From Adiantum capillus-veneris (Eukaryota; Streptophyta; Polypodiopsida; Polypodiales; Pteridaceae): a stretch of 64,000 nucleotides of DNA. The stretch covers positions 13,323,501 to 13,387,500 of the forward strand of contig CM043967.1 in the NCBI GenBank assembly GCA_014529385.2, written 5' to 3'. Position 1 is the stretch's first letter. Each line of letters begins with the position of its first letter. Both the position numbers and the translations under genes were made by a program. Of this stretch, positions 10,571 through 20,966 are shown piece by piece. The notes under the pieces are model-generated. The model was not told the DNA's origin. It ran no database searches and was given only the letters and a program-made list of their open reading frames with translations.

Positions 10571-11510
10571 TGTTCACACATGGCCAGCTCTACTCCGCAA
10601 AGGCGGCCAAAGGATGAGGTCACAACACTTGCATGCCACAAAACAAGAGGTATAAATGATGAGTGGGTGCCACAAGAGTTCACCAAAGGTGCTTGGGTAT
10701 ACATGCAACCATCTGCTATTTACCCTCACCATGTGCAAAATCATGCAAACTTGGATCATCATTGGAAATGATGATTGGAACATGTTTTCTCAATGTCAAG
10801 CATGCAATTGCAACAACCAGCTCAATTTACAACACATTGTAAGTACATGTTTTGAGAATACAAAGCTAGGTGTGAAATCACAGTGAAATGTTTTTATGGA
10901 TTCATACTTAAGATTTGCCATGCATATATAGTCATATTTCCATCGAGCATCCATTACATAGCCTCTCCGACACATTCAATGCTATACATGTGGATATTGG
11001 AGCAACAATTTTTGAACATCTTTGCCCAACCAAACTGGTTCAAAGAAGGATTTTTGTCTATTCTCACTCCTATATTGTGCCTACTTCTACACAAGGGTTT
11101 GAAAAGCTTGAACCCATCAAAGTATCTTCCTTATTAAGTATGGAGTGGCCACAACCAGATTTGTGGTCGGTGAAACTTTCAAGCAAAAGATGATAATAGA
11201 TGTCCAAAACTCCTTGAAATATTTTAAAGCTTCTAGGTTTGAGGGCTTGAGTTGGTGTTTGCCTATTCATTGTTTTGCGCATATGTTTAAAGAGTTTGGA
11301 TTTGTGGAGACTACCACAATGCTTGCATGTAAAGATGTGCATTATGAGGATTTAGAGAGGCTTCTAGAAGAGGATTGGGGTTTTGTGGAGGGCATGCACA
11401 ATGGGGATAGGTACCATTGTAAGGTTGGAGCTTCAGGTATTGGGATGCAGTATTTAAAATCCCGCACCTCCTTATACATACAATTTCATTATGATCATTG
11501 GATGTGAAAA
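10571..11510 (+). pseudogene. Unrecognised gene-like plus-strand region, part 1
   Basis: Open stretches at 10,580-10,771, 10,915-11,193 and 11,145-11,507 code for mixed-composition protein (for example LERLLEEDWGFVEGMHNGDRY) that does not look like Gag or Pol. I recognise no domain. The stretches lie in different frames, so introns or frameshifts separate them. They sit upstream of a possible Ulp1-like segment and share its strand. It may be one decayed host gene or the cargo of a DNA transposon. Confidence 0.35.
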
Positions 11511-11619
11511 CTTGGAGTGTGGACTCCCTTACAGAGTGTAGATGGCGCTATTGCAAGCTTTGACATTGGAGTGAGGATGCCCAATGATGCTTTGAAGGAT
11601 GTCCAAGTGAACAGGCATT

Positions 11620-11900
11620 GAACTCTCAGTAATATGCAAACAATTGGCTATTATGGGTTTTGAGGACCTTCAACAAGCGCAATTTCGTTTACAAGGTCAC
11701 AAGGGGAGAATCCTTCCACCACATTTTTACTCCATCATAGTTTGACGATCATTGGGTACTTATTGTAATGAATGTTCGAAGATTGGGAAGAGAATGGGAG
11801 ACAAATTGAAGGTTTATGAGGATTGAGGCATGGATGGAACTATGCTATCACTCTTATAGCTTTGTAACTCTTGCAATTTTGGAAACAATCCCCTATGTAA
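11620..11900 (+). pseudogene. Possible Ulp1-type cysteine peptidase fragment
   Basis: Around 11,733-11,775 the plus strand reads FDDHWVLIVMNV, which resembles the H-W-x-L-[LIV] segment around the catalytic histidine of Ulp1/C48 peptidases. A shifted frame then gives LKVYED, where the family has a Y-D-S segment with the catalytic aspartate. Neither the cysteine nor the oxyanion glutamine is visible. Plant DNA transposons often carry such captured domains. This is a weak call based on one motif. Confidence 0.3.
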
Positions 11901-12303
11901 TCAATATGATTTGCTTCGACAAATTTAAGCCTTTGAATATAATTTTTCACTCTACAATGGCCGTCTTAGAACTTGTTTTAGAACCCTTCTTTAAAAAAAG
12001 GGACCATTATAAAAGGCGGACTGCATAACTCATTCAAACCTTTAACTTTTGCAACCCTTGAGCTCCTCCACTCTCTATCTGCACCCCGAGCTAGATATGG
12101 ATGCCTCCATAGCTTCTGTATCTGCACCCACATCCACCCCTTTGTCACGCATTTGGACCTCCATACCTTCTTTACTTGTTTCCCCGACCTTGACACCACA
12201 ATTTCCCTCCATATGGATGCATTTGCCAAGATTTCAGTGTTCATGGAGGAGTACATCATAAAATATTCCATATTTATCTCCCCACCTACATGCAGGGATT
12301 TGG

Positions 12304-13604
12304 GTGCCTTGTGATCTCTTGTGCTACATACACAAAGGTGATCGCCCATTTTCCAAGCGGCTGAGATGCTTCCAAGAAATTGCCGCTGACGCAGACCATT
12401 TCTTAGATGAGCAAGCCCCAAGGGTGCCAACGCTTAAGAAGCGCAAATTGGGGGTGGAGTACCTTTCTTGGCTGGCAACATTCATCTTCTTTGTGAGAGA
12501 GGAACGTGATTGGAGGAGCTCCATCTACCACACCTTCATGTTGGGTCCTTTATCAAGGACGGCCAGGAGGAGGAGGGTGTTTCCATGAACCTTGCAACGA
12601 AAGTCTAGGCACTTTGGATCGAGGATCCCAAGGGGCTCGAGGAGGTGATTGAGAAATCCATCATTGTGAATGGCACTAGTGACACTCTAGTGGATGCACC
12701 ACTGACGGATGAGGCTATCCCAGAGGTAGAAACTAGCCGCTTCTCCTCAGTGGTAGTGGAAGGGGATGAGTATGTCTTCATGCATGACTAAGAGAAAGCA
12801 TTTGGTATGCGCATGGATGAGTGACTGAGCGTGCTATGCACCAGCACCAATTTCCCTTAGACTATGCACCAGATGCCCTTGAAAGCAAGCTCTTGCCACT
12901 TGGGGACTCTGTTACTGACACTATTGCAACTTTGTGTGTGGAGGTTTTGGCAGCAGAGCAGTTGCACGTGGCCGATCGAGAATTCTAGGCCACCAAGCCA
13001 AGGTTGTGGCCACTAGGATGACTAGTCCACTGGAGAACCCCCCCTTTGATGATCCAAAGCTCGTAGATGCGATGAAATCAAGCATCTACTTGGGTGGAAA
13101 GGGCAATAGGGAGGAGGAGGACAAGGAGCAGGAGGTAAACTCTATCCTAATTTCCATGTTGTTTTTAATAACCTTCATTGTCTTTTTGTTACCCTTGACT
13201 GGTCTATGACGGGACGTCCTGGAGCTTGATGAGTTTGCAACAAGGACGTGGCAGAACGGCCTTGCACATTACATATGACAACTCCCCCTTGGCAATGTTG
13301 CCATTGTACATAATGAATTTACTCCCCAAGGCCATTTCATGACATGGTCGTTGAAAGCTCTAAGCAAGGTTTTGTTTTTGCTCAAACTGCACATCTTGTG
13401 TTCCTAGTGCGTAGATCCCTTGTATGCACAACATTTGGCACTGACTTCCATGGAAAAGTGCTTGCCCAGATAGGGATACACGCTTCTGTTGGCTCAACTG
13501 ACCCTCATGAGAGAGCGCACTCCCTCCTGGCCGGGGAGTTGCCTTACGCACAAGAGAGGCACGAGGAAATAGCAAAGAAAACTATGAGATTCTCAGATGT
13601 ATGA
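12304..13604 (+). pseudogene. Unrecognised gene-like plus-strand region, part 2
   Basis: Open stretches at 12,304-12,588 (basic, ending in an R-rich run), 12,934-13,209 and 13,344-13,604. The middle one reads PPFDDPKLVDAMKSS and then an acidic run, followed at about 13,134 by GAG|GTAAAC, a plausible splice donor. The last ends at a TGA at 13,602-13,604, and an AATAAA follows 24 bases later. No domain is recognised. Codon use and composition differ from the retroelements on either side. I take it as a decayed, probably intron-containing gene, perhaps continuous with the stretch from 10.57 kb. Confidence 0.4.
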
Positions 13605-13627
13605 TGTAAATTCAACTTTTCAAAAGT

Positions 13628-13633
13628 AATAAA
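13628..13633 (+). terminator. Candidate poly(A) signal AATAAA
   Basis: AATAAA lies 24 bases after the stop of the last open stretch of the plus-strand gene-like region, followed by AT-rich DNA. The spacing fits a 3' end, but the motif is common by chance in AT-rich sequence. Confidence 0.35.
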
Positions 13634-13954
13634 ATATATTTTAAATTGCCTCTCTATCTTGTACCATTCTTTTCAATGTGATATCTCAATCTTGTAAATT
13701 ACTGAAATTGGTGTTGTGTTTTAGTAAGCGGCGTCCTTTTTGCTTAAAGCAACAAGTCAGCATAAGTGAGACTACTGTCAAGGGGGTGGGAATGGGTCAC
13801 TTGGATTTAAATGATTCTTGGGAATTTGAATTGAAGCTGCACTTGTGCTTTTCTACTGTTCAGAGCTTCAGACCAGCCCAGGTAGGGCCAAAAGGGGGTT
13901 TTACACAGTGTTGCTACATAAACACTTGATTTCATAGTATATGTCACCATTTTT

Positions 13955-14112
13955 GGGGTCCTGGAGTGCAAACAAGGCTAAAAAATGCCAAAAAGGGGGT
14001 GGCCACAAGGGTGCACAGATGGGCTAGACAGGGGTCCTGGATGGCCCATCTGCGTGCCCTTGTGGCCACCCCCTTTTTTGCATTTTTGGCCTTGTTTGCA
14101 CTCCAGGACCCT
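13955..14112. repeat. Long hairpin 1 (arms about 69 bp)
   Basis: The left arm, from GGGGTCCTGGAGTGCAAAC at 13,955 to about 14,023, pairs with the right arm 14,044-14,112 (ending GTTTGCACTCCAGGACCC) with few mismatches. The unpaired centre is about 20 bases. The pure plus-strand transcript would fold into one stem, as in a foldback MITE or a precursor of small RNAs. Confidence 0.9.
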
Positions 14113-14290
14113 AGAAATGGTGAGATAAAGCTTAAATTTAATTGTTAATGCACATGATCACTCCCTTCAACTTAACTTAAAACATTAAGAAACCAAAAAG
14201 GCGAATCATTTTAGGGACAAATCATATGAGTGAAAAGAAGTGAAATTTATATTGCCGTGTTGCATAAACATCTGCTTTCACTAAATATTA

Positions 14291-14459
14291 ACATTTTTTG
14301 GTATCCTAGAGGGCATACAAGGCCAAAAAGGGGGTGGCCACAAGGGCATGCAGATGGGATAAACAAGGCTTCTATTTGGCCCATCTGCGCGCCCTTGTGG
14401 CCACCCCCTTTTTGGCCTTATCTGGCGCTTTGTATGCCCTCCAAGATACCAAAAAATGT
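14291..14459. repeat. Long hairpin 2 (arms about 70 bp)
   Basis: The left arm from ACATTTTTTGGTATC (14,291) pairs with the right arm ending GATACCAAAAAATGT (14,459). Pairing continues through GGGGGTGGCCACAAGGGC and its complement. It is related in sequence to hairpin 1 but has different outer arms, and both outer arms remain complementary. Confidence 0.9.
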
Positions 14460-14643
14460 AAAAAAATGGTTTAAATTCAACTGTTCATGCACTAACTCAC
14501 TTAACTTAAAACACATGAAGAAGCAAAAAAGGCGAATGAATTCGGAGACAAAAGACACAAAACTCTCAATCATTTTGTCATTGCAAAGTTATCCGAGTAC
14601 AAAAAGAAGGGTGTGCAATACAAAAAGAGAGGTGTAACTTTGG

Positions 14644-15537
14644 CTAATGCTCAAAGTCCCACCACAATTGACATGCAAGTTGCATGTCCTTTGGCTGTAT
14701 TGTCACTCTCTTTGCATGTATGGCGCATAGGTTGGTATCTTCCAACACCAAGATGATGTGGGCCTCTGCAGCTTCTTGAATAGCCTTTAGCACCATTGCT
14801 TGCATTCTATATTGATTGCCATAGCTTTGGAGCACCTCCTTTATCGTGCGAGCAAAGGGGGCTCGTCAAATTAGACCTGATAATCTTTTGGTAGTACCAA
14901 ATTTCTGCTAATACCCTTGCTATTTTACGACGCCGTTGAGGTTGTCTAGGGAAAAATTTCACGTTTGCTACTGGTTGGTGTTTGAATTTCTTGAAAAACT
15001 TAGGTTTGTGCATGTGTACATGCTTTGGTGCTGGATCTACCACCTCTTATGAGTTAGCCTCTCCCCTTGCCTCGTGATCTTGTGTTGTGGGGAGAGCTCC
15101 CTAGCCATAGGGCAGTGTCTTCCCCCCATTGGCACCCGATGTGTGCACTGTATTTGAGCACGCTGCCATGGTGGCTCTGTATCTAATTCAATATCTGTAT
15201 GGACCGCGCGAGCTCTGGATGGTCCTGCTTGCGATTGGTGGTGCAATGGCTCCTCCTTGTCAGACTCTGATGTTTGACGGCCCCCCTCTTCTTACTTGCA
15301 CTCGGCACGTTGCTTAACTCTACGTCGAGGTGTTTGTTGTTGTGCACGTGAAGAATCTTCTACCCTTGATGACTCCTGGGTCCGACTACCATGCCCACTG
15401 CTTGAAGAGTGCCTAGAATGGCCAGGTGTTTGCGGTTGTTTTCTTATGCCTTTAAGCCACGCCGGCTTCTCACATCCTTGGAGGGTGTTTCTGTTGGCAG
15501 GCGGATGATCTTTGGTGGTCTGTTTGGTGCGTGCCAT
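14644..15537 (-). pseudogene. Divergent histone H3 gene or pseudogene with long N-terminal tail (possibly CENH3-like)
   Basis: The minus strand starts with MARTKQT, the exact H3 N terminus, at 15,537. An 82-codon frame that no longer resembles the H3 tail (rich in S, Q, R, P) follows to a TAA at 15,292-15,294; the same frame then stays open to 15,037. A GTAAGA donor-like site sits at 15,290-15,295, but no acceptor I tested restores the frame. The histone fold follows in two frames. 15,043-14,836 gives RRRKIARVLAEIWYYQK, matching the H3 alpha-N helix. 14,835-14,644 gives [19 protein letters not shown] and [12 protein letters not shown], matching alpha-2, loop 2 and alpha-3. The one-base shift is near 14,865. 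Loop 1 has the length of canonical H3, without the extra residues usual in plant CENH3. The long unrelated tail is CENH3-like; loop 2 is canonical-like. Whether it is a decayed gene or a spliced gene is open. Confidence 0.8.
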
Positions 15538-15729
15538 TGGGTATGGTAAGAGCTCACCTGTGCTAAAGAAATAAGTGGTTTATGAGAGGATCCAATATTT
15601 ATAAGGGCCCAATTTAAAAGGACCTTGTTCACACTAAATTTTTCAAAAAACTATTATTTGTTAAAAGGATGCAACAAACTTTACTAAAAGAATATGTAAA
15701 GAAGAGTTGAACACCGCATTCACGTGTAG

Positions 15730-17540
15730 TCACTCACACATAATCCACTTTGACCCTTGTCGCACTCTGTATTGGCACCATGCAACATGCTTGGCAAGGC
15801 CTTGTGACATTCGCCACTTGTTGTTGTGCTCTTGATGACTCAATTTGCGCACTTCCCTAGCAATCTTGGATTATCGCGCACGCTCCATTACAAGTTTACG
15901 TGAAAATGTTGTGCGAAAAAACTAGTCGAACATCTCCTCCAAAGAATTGGATTGCACCATTCCACCACCATGTCGAGTAATTTTGAAGTACACCCCCCTT
16001 GCTCAATAATGGGACTTCTCCATGCCTTGAGTGCTAAAAATCTCAAGCGAACAATATTTATGCATAAAAGATGCACCATGCGCAAACAAGATATACTGTT
16101 CACATTTGAAAATGATGCACATTATTTAATGAAAACAATCTCTTGTAATAAGTTCACTACGTAGCATGGCTTACCATGTAATGTGTGATGTTATTTTCAT
16201 CCCAAGAAAGGGTGAAGGCCTTGGTGAAATCCGCAAAGGCTTCTTGAAATGATTGGTGTTGTTCTTCTATTGTGATGGTAAGGCCCATAAGTTTGACCAT
16301 TTTATCAAAATGTGTCCAAAATTGCTTGTGCTTGTTTGCAAGCTCGCCATTTGAGTCATTGTAAGTAGTAGCTCTGCATAATTCCTTCCAGAGTTCGCAA
16401 AGGTTACCTGCCTTGTGGTTGGAGCTGTTTTGAGCATCATATCAACCTGGCTTTCCTTGGGTTACTTTCTTCATAAAGTGTCTAGCTATTTGTCCACTCA
16501 TTGACACTTGTTGGGCAATTTTATGGGCCTCCCCTGTGTTTTTTGCAGCAAAAACTGACACATTTCCACTATGACAATCAATGGAATTCAAGAGTGCCTC
16601 CACCCTTTCGATCACTTCCTGGGACTTTTCCAATGGCTTCATTGTGAAAGCATAGTCAATGTGGAGCTTCAATAGCCTATCAAAAATACGCATGAATTCG
16701 TGTAATGTACAAAAATGTACATTCGATAGAGGAAATGGAAAGATTAGATTCCAAGCCCGGTCCTTTTGTGCACGAGCTGGAGCATTGAGCATGGGACATC
16801 TCAAAATAGACGCTTCCCATTCTTACCTTCATCTCCGACATCACGAAAGTTCAAGCCTTCTTCTCCATCCCCTTGCCATGGAAGCATTGGACTACCCTTT
16901 GTAGAGTTTTTGTGTGCTCCATTGGTCTCTTTAGGCACCTCAATAGCACCCAACCACCAAATGTCTTTCTCTGATTGCACACTAAAAGACGGGGTGTGAG
17001 ATGGCTCGACTGAGTCCCTTCGCTTGGTTTACAAAAGGGTCTCATTCATTAGAGTGACACTTAGCCTCTCTAACCTTTGGCCTTTCACTATTTGATCGAG
17101 TTCCAGCACAAAAGCGACCTTTGTGCCAAGCACTGAAAAATAAATAGTGGCAAGACCTTAAACTTCAAAATCTATGATAAGAACACAACCAGAAGAAAGA
17201 AGTATAGTGTGTCACCTTCTTTAGGTAACTCGTAGAATCTAAGCATGGCTTGTTGAAGCCTTCTGAGGTCCACAAAAATATTGTTCCACATTGTGTAAGG
17301 GAAGCCCTTCTCCAAAGGTCTTATGGACTGTTTCCTACCTTTTTCCCTTGCCTTTGGTGTGCACGAAGCGTAAAGCGAAGTTGGCATTGTGTCCTCAATG
17401 TGTAGGTATGCTCCAATGCAGGAGAACACATCTTTGTTTGTGGACTTCTTTGCAAGGTTGATCTTGTTCGAAATGGAAAATAGGTATGTGCAATTGAAAG
17501 CATGTATTTGCCAAGCCTACAGCAGGCACATGAAGGACCA
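15730..17540 (-). pseudogene. Multi-exon gene relic of unknown function
   Basis: On the minus strand, four exon-like stretches are separated by sequences with GT..AG ends: exon about 17,530-17,216, intron 17,215-17,133 (83 bp), exon 17,132-16,827, intron 16,826-16,677 (150 bp), exon 16,676-16,175, intron 16,174-16,034 (141 bp), last exon 16,033-15,730. The third exon is open for about 165 codons except one TGA at 16,442-16,444 and contains helical sequence such as EKSQEVIERVEALLNS and EEQHQSFQEAFADFTKAF. The last exon ends in a basic stretch (SKIAREVRKLSHQEHNNKWR) with two more stops. No family is recognised. It lies about 190 bp upstream of the H3-like frame on the same strand, so the two could once have been one locus. 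It ends at the integrase relic near 17,586. Confidence 0.5.
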
Positions 17541-17585
17541 AGTGGAGGCCATTTGTCAGGAGATAAGACGGAAAAATTGGTCTTA

Positions 17586-18540
17586 ACCGGTGGAATAGGG
17601 TGGACTACATTACACATGGATGCTGACAAATACATTTAGAGATGTGATGCATGTCAATGTACTAAAGTGCCAATAAGGAGAGATGAGATGCCCTTAAGTC
17701 CAATGATGGGAGCCAGAGCATTTGCTAAGTGGGGTATAGATTTTGTTGGACCGATTTCACCCCTCTCTTACATAATTCATGCCCAATATATCATTGTGGC
17801 TACATACTATCTCACAAAATGGGCTGAAACTAGGTCACATAGAAAGTAGATGCAAATGAAATATCTTTGTTAGATATAGTCTATCCATAGAAATTTTCAA
17901 TGATCTTGGCACACATTTCATTAATGAAGTTACTGAAAACGTTTTAGACGAGTTCAAGGTAGTTCACAAATTTTTTTCTCCATACCATCCACATGCTAAT
18001 GGACAGGCTGAAGCTACAAATAAGACTCTATGCACTGTCTTGACAAAAATAGTATCAGATTCAAGAGAAAATTGGGACCAACAGTTACACTCTACATTGT
18101 GGACTTATAGGTAGCCTACATAACATCTACTGAAACAACACCATACAACATGTTGTTTGGTCTTAATGCTTTCTTGGCTGTAAAGTTCCTGATCCCAACA
18201 CTAAGATAGCTAAACAATTCGAATGGACAGGCCATGAATTTTCTTCAAGAATCAATGACCTAGAAAAACTAGATGATCTTTGCCTGAAAGCTGTAGCTTC
18301 TATCTATGCTCAAAAGAGAAGGCAAATTGAGTTTTTTGAGAAGCATGTACGCTCGAAAGAGTTTAAAACAGGATACCATGTCATGGTTTATACATTGAAA
18401 CATGGGAAAAAACTTAAAAAGCGGGGATAGACCCTTGGTGATCATTGATATATCACCAAGTGGCGTTGTCAAACTTGCTACATTGGATGGTGAAGAAATG
18501 CCTAATTGGATTAGTGGATGTCGGCTTAAAAAGTATCATC
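17586..18540 (+). pseudogene. Ty3 integrase relic
   Basis: Begins with the end of the zinc-finger module (RCDACQCTKVPIRRDEMP, about 17,647) and MMGARAFAKWGIDFVGPI, which carries the first catalytic aspartate. It continues through NDLGTHFINEV (second aspartate region), PYHPHANGQAEATNK (catalytic glutamate) and SPSGVVKLATLDGEEMPNWI, the GPF-type C-terminal module. It is very close to 23,420-24,350 of family A. Many stops and frameshifts break it. The left end abuts the multi-exon gene relic. Confidence 0.9.
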
Positions 18541-18790
18541 TATCACTAACCTAGAACATGCTTCAACAAATACATGCAAAAAAGAAACGATCTCAAGAAA
18601 AGCACCGCATACTCAAAGAAGCTCACAACAAAGCCAAGTAGCACATGGCAAAACATAAGCTTCTACAACAACAATAGCAGCAAGGACCACCACTACAGAT
18701 CAATGTAATCAAAGTGATAGATTTTGAAGAGGAGCATACGGTGGATCCAACAATAAAACTCAATCTTGGAGGCAATCAAGTGGAGGCCAG
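18541..18790 (+). pseudogene. Post-integrase coiled-coil segment
   Basis: Charged sequence rich in K, Q and H (for example IHAKKKRSQEKHRILKEAHNKAK) that continues the integrase relic and resembles 24,360-24,580. It stops at about 18,790, where Gag C-terminal sequence of family A begins directly. The LTR, leader and gag start that should separate two elements are missing. Confidence 0.6.
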
Positions 18791-19645
18791 TGCAAACCTA
18801 TTGTTCCAATCAAGGTAACCACCAAAGCTCAGGCTAAGAAAAAGAAACATAACTCCTCTTATGATTCGGAGAATACTAAGATTTCTCTCAAAAGGCCAAG
18901 AGAAGAAGAAGCCAAAGGTATGAGATAAGAAAACAGAAACAAAGGGGTGAAATCGAGGAGAAAGCCAAGAAACTATTCTAGGAAAAAGTAAAAGAAACTG
19001 GAAGTGAAATCAAGGAAACCACGATGAAATCTAGAGGATTAATTTTGGTACACAAAATTTTTGAGCCAATCAGTGCAGCCTTGGAAGCTTACCAAGCGGG
19101 ACTTAAAGCAGGCGAAAAAATGGAAAACAAATGGAAAAACTATCCTTCTCCAGATATGGAAGAAGATAAGCTTCAAGCTTATCAAAATCTGGTAAGAATT
19201 ACTCAAGAGATGCTGGAAAAACAAAAACCCAAGTTCGAGAGTATAGCAAAACCTGAGGAGCTTGTGGTAGGAACCAGTAAAGAGAAATCCAAAATGGTGG
19301 TAGAACCCCATTCTGAAACTAAAGAGCTAGAACTCATAGTGACTGACAATGAAGATGCCTTAGATGGAATTACGTTCGTAGAAGAAGACTGGCCAGGACA
19401 CTTATGGGAAAACGTTAGAGAGATTAATGTGGGAGCCTAACTTTGAAGTCAGCTTAGAGGAAGTTTGGTTAAACAATCTACCTCCTGATATGGACATGGA
19501 TGTACAATCCTTGTATGGGGATTGCAACTCTGAAGCTTCAGGAATGTCTAAACGAATGACTCTGAAAACACTACCCTCATACTTGGGAGATAACAAAGAT
19601 GAATCCATAGTGTGCAAAACCACTCAGATAAAAAGAGTAGAATAG
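18790..19645 (+). pseudogene. Family A Gag C-terminal region
   Basis: Open stretches 19,024-19,440 and 19,427-19,645. They are acidic and helical, with YQNLVRITQEMLEKQKPK and LKTLPSYLGDNKDESIVC. Nearly the same sequence occurs on the minus strand at 44,280-43,438, which fixes the family. A one-base shift near 19,435 separates the stretches. The upstream part that carries the zinc knuckle is lost here but survives in the minus copy (44,292-44,522). Confidence 0.85.
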
Positions 19646-20180
19646 ACCCTAGAGGTAGACGTTCAATCATGTCTACACCCATTCAATGCACTCTTACCTT
19701 ACAAGAATTGTTAAAAATGAGACCATATTTATGGAATGATCTACGTAAAGCTCTAGAGAAGGTGGGGATAACAGGGCTAATTGCAAAAACTTTGGGAAAA
19801 TTGAAACACGAATTGAATAACAAAGAGATTAGATTCGTCCCAATGAACAAATTTAGAAAATTCTATGAAGGGGAAGAGGGAAACACAATCCTTCCAATGA
19901 GATATAATAATGTAGAAACCACTGTGATATAGGATAGTGGGGCAGGCATAGCCATAGCCATGAAAGCAGTATGGGAATCATGGGGAAAACCAGCCATTAG
20001 ACAAACTCGAATGAAATTGCAATTGGCTGATGGACACATTGAAAGACCCTTAGGGTTGCTTGAAAAAGTGATAGTTAGTTCTTGTGGAATTGACTATCAA
20101 CATACTTTTGCAATAGTGGACTTTGGAAAGAAACTCAATTATGAAATCATCTTGGGACCTTTCATGTGACAAGTATAACT
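19612..20180 (+). pseudogene. Family A first retropepsin
   Basis: Lead-in FRKFYEGEEGN, then after a TAG at about 19,930 the active site DSGAGIAIAMKAVWESWG, the flap region LQLADGHIERPLGLLEKV, and IILGPFM near 20,150. D-S-G-A is the intact catalytic triad motif. The TAG three codons before the active site and a TGA after the I-L-G segment (20,167-20,169) are single changes, so this copy is less decayed than those at 2 kb and 8 kb. It would process the Gag-Pol precursor. Confidence 0.9.
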
Positions 20181-20211
20181 CAACCAGGATTGGGGAAACA
20201 ATTACCTGTAC

Positions 20212-20966
20212 TTGAAGCAAGTGGGATCAATAACAAGGGTTGATCTAAAAGATCACACTTATAGAGATGTTATGAAAACACCCATACAAGAATTTGACTT
20301 AGTCTCTTCAGCTGAAACAAAGCTTCCATCTTGGTTGAACAAAAATACACCTATTTGGATGTGTGGAGCCTCAAAAAACAGGCGCTTAAAACGAGAAGAA
20401 TCTATCTTAGAAAGGGATTGCACAGATGAAGCCTATGTACCTGAACCCTTTCTGGAGCATTTTTTTGAGCCATTTGAGTGGACACAAATTTTAGAAAGAA
20501 TGGATGTGTGTGTAAATATGTCTATGCCTACTTAGTTTTGCAATGAGGATGTCTATGACATAATTCCCATACAAATGATTTCAACCCTTCATATTGAAGA
20601 CAAAATTCAAGAACCCAAGGACTTAATGAAAGCTCAACAAATATTTTCAGACCTCTACTACAATGCAACAGACAAGTTAGAAGAATATTCAGCTACCTCA
20701 GATGATTTGGGGTCGAAAAAAGAACATGTGAGAGCTAAACTACTCATGAAAGGAGGGGAGGAAAAGTTTTTTGACTTTTCAAACTAAAAACCAAGAAGAC
20801 AAAAATGATATAGAAGAAAAGAGACACTAGAAACTTGAAATCTAAACCCATGCCATCAGTCTCTAGTAGAACACAGTTTCTGATGCAAATAGATGCACAT
20901 GATTGTGTCAAAGACAAAATCACTTGTAGATATCCTTTAAACGAAAAGAAAGAAATATAAAAAATA
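20212..20966 (+). pseudogene. Family A protease-RT linker
   Basis: Open stretches 20,212-20,535 and 20,575-20,787, acidic and with no recognised fold. Equivalent sequence occurs at 2.3-2.7 kb and on the minus strand at 10.2-10.5 kb, so it is a regular part of the polyprotein. Confidence 0.6.

Larger units (their letters stand above)
13890..14580 (+). repeat. Tandem duplication of about 340 bp, each unit holding a long hairpin
   Basis: Two diverged copies lie side by side: about 13,905-14,225 and 14,250-14,570. Matching landmarks are TTGCTACATAAACAC / TTGCATAAACATC before the hairpin, and the hairpin itself. After the hairpin the landmarks are AATTGTTAATGCAC / CAACTGTTCATGCAC, CTTAACTTAAAACA in both, and AAAAAGGCGAAT in both. 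The copies differ at many positions but keep the pairing in both hairpins. Confidence 0.85.

Noticed and set aside
10035-10771. Hydrophobic plus-strand frames
   Set aside because: Most of the interval is antisense to the protease-RT linker on the minus strand.
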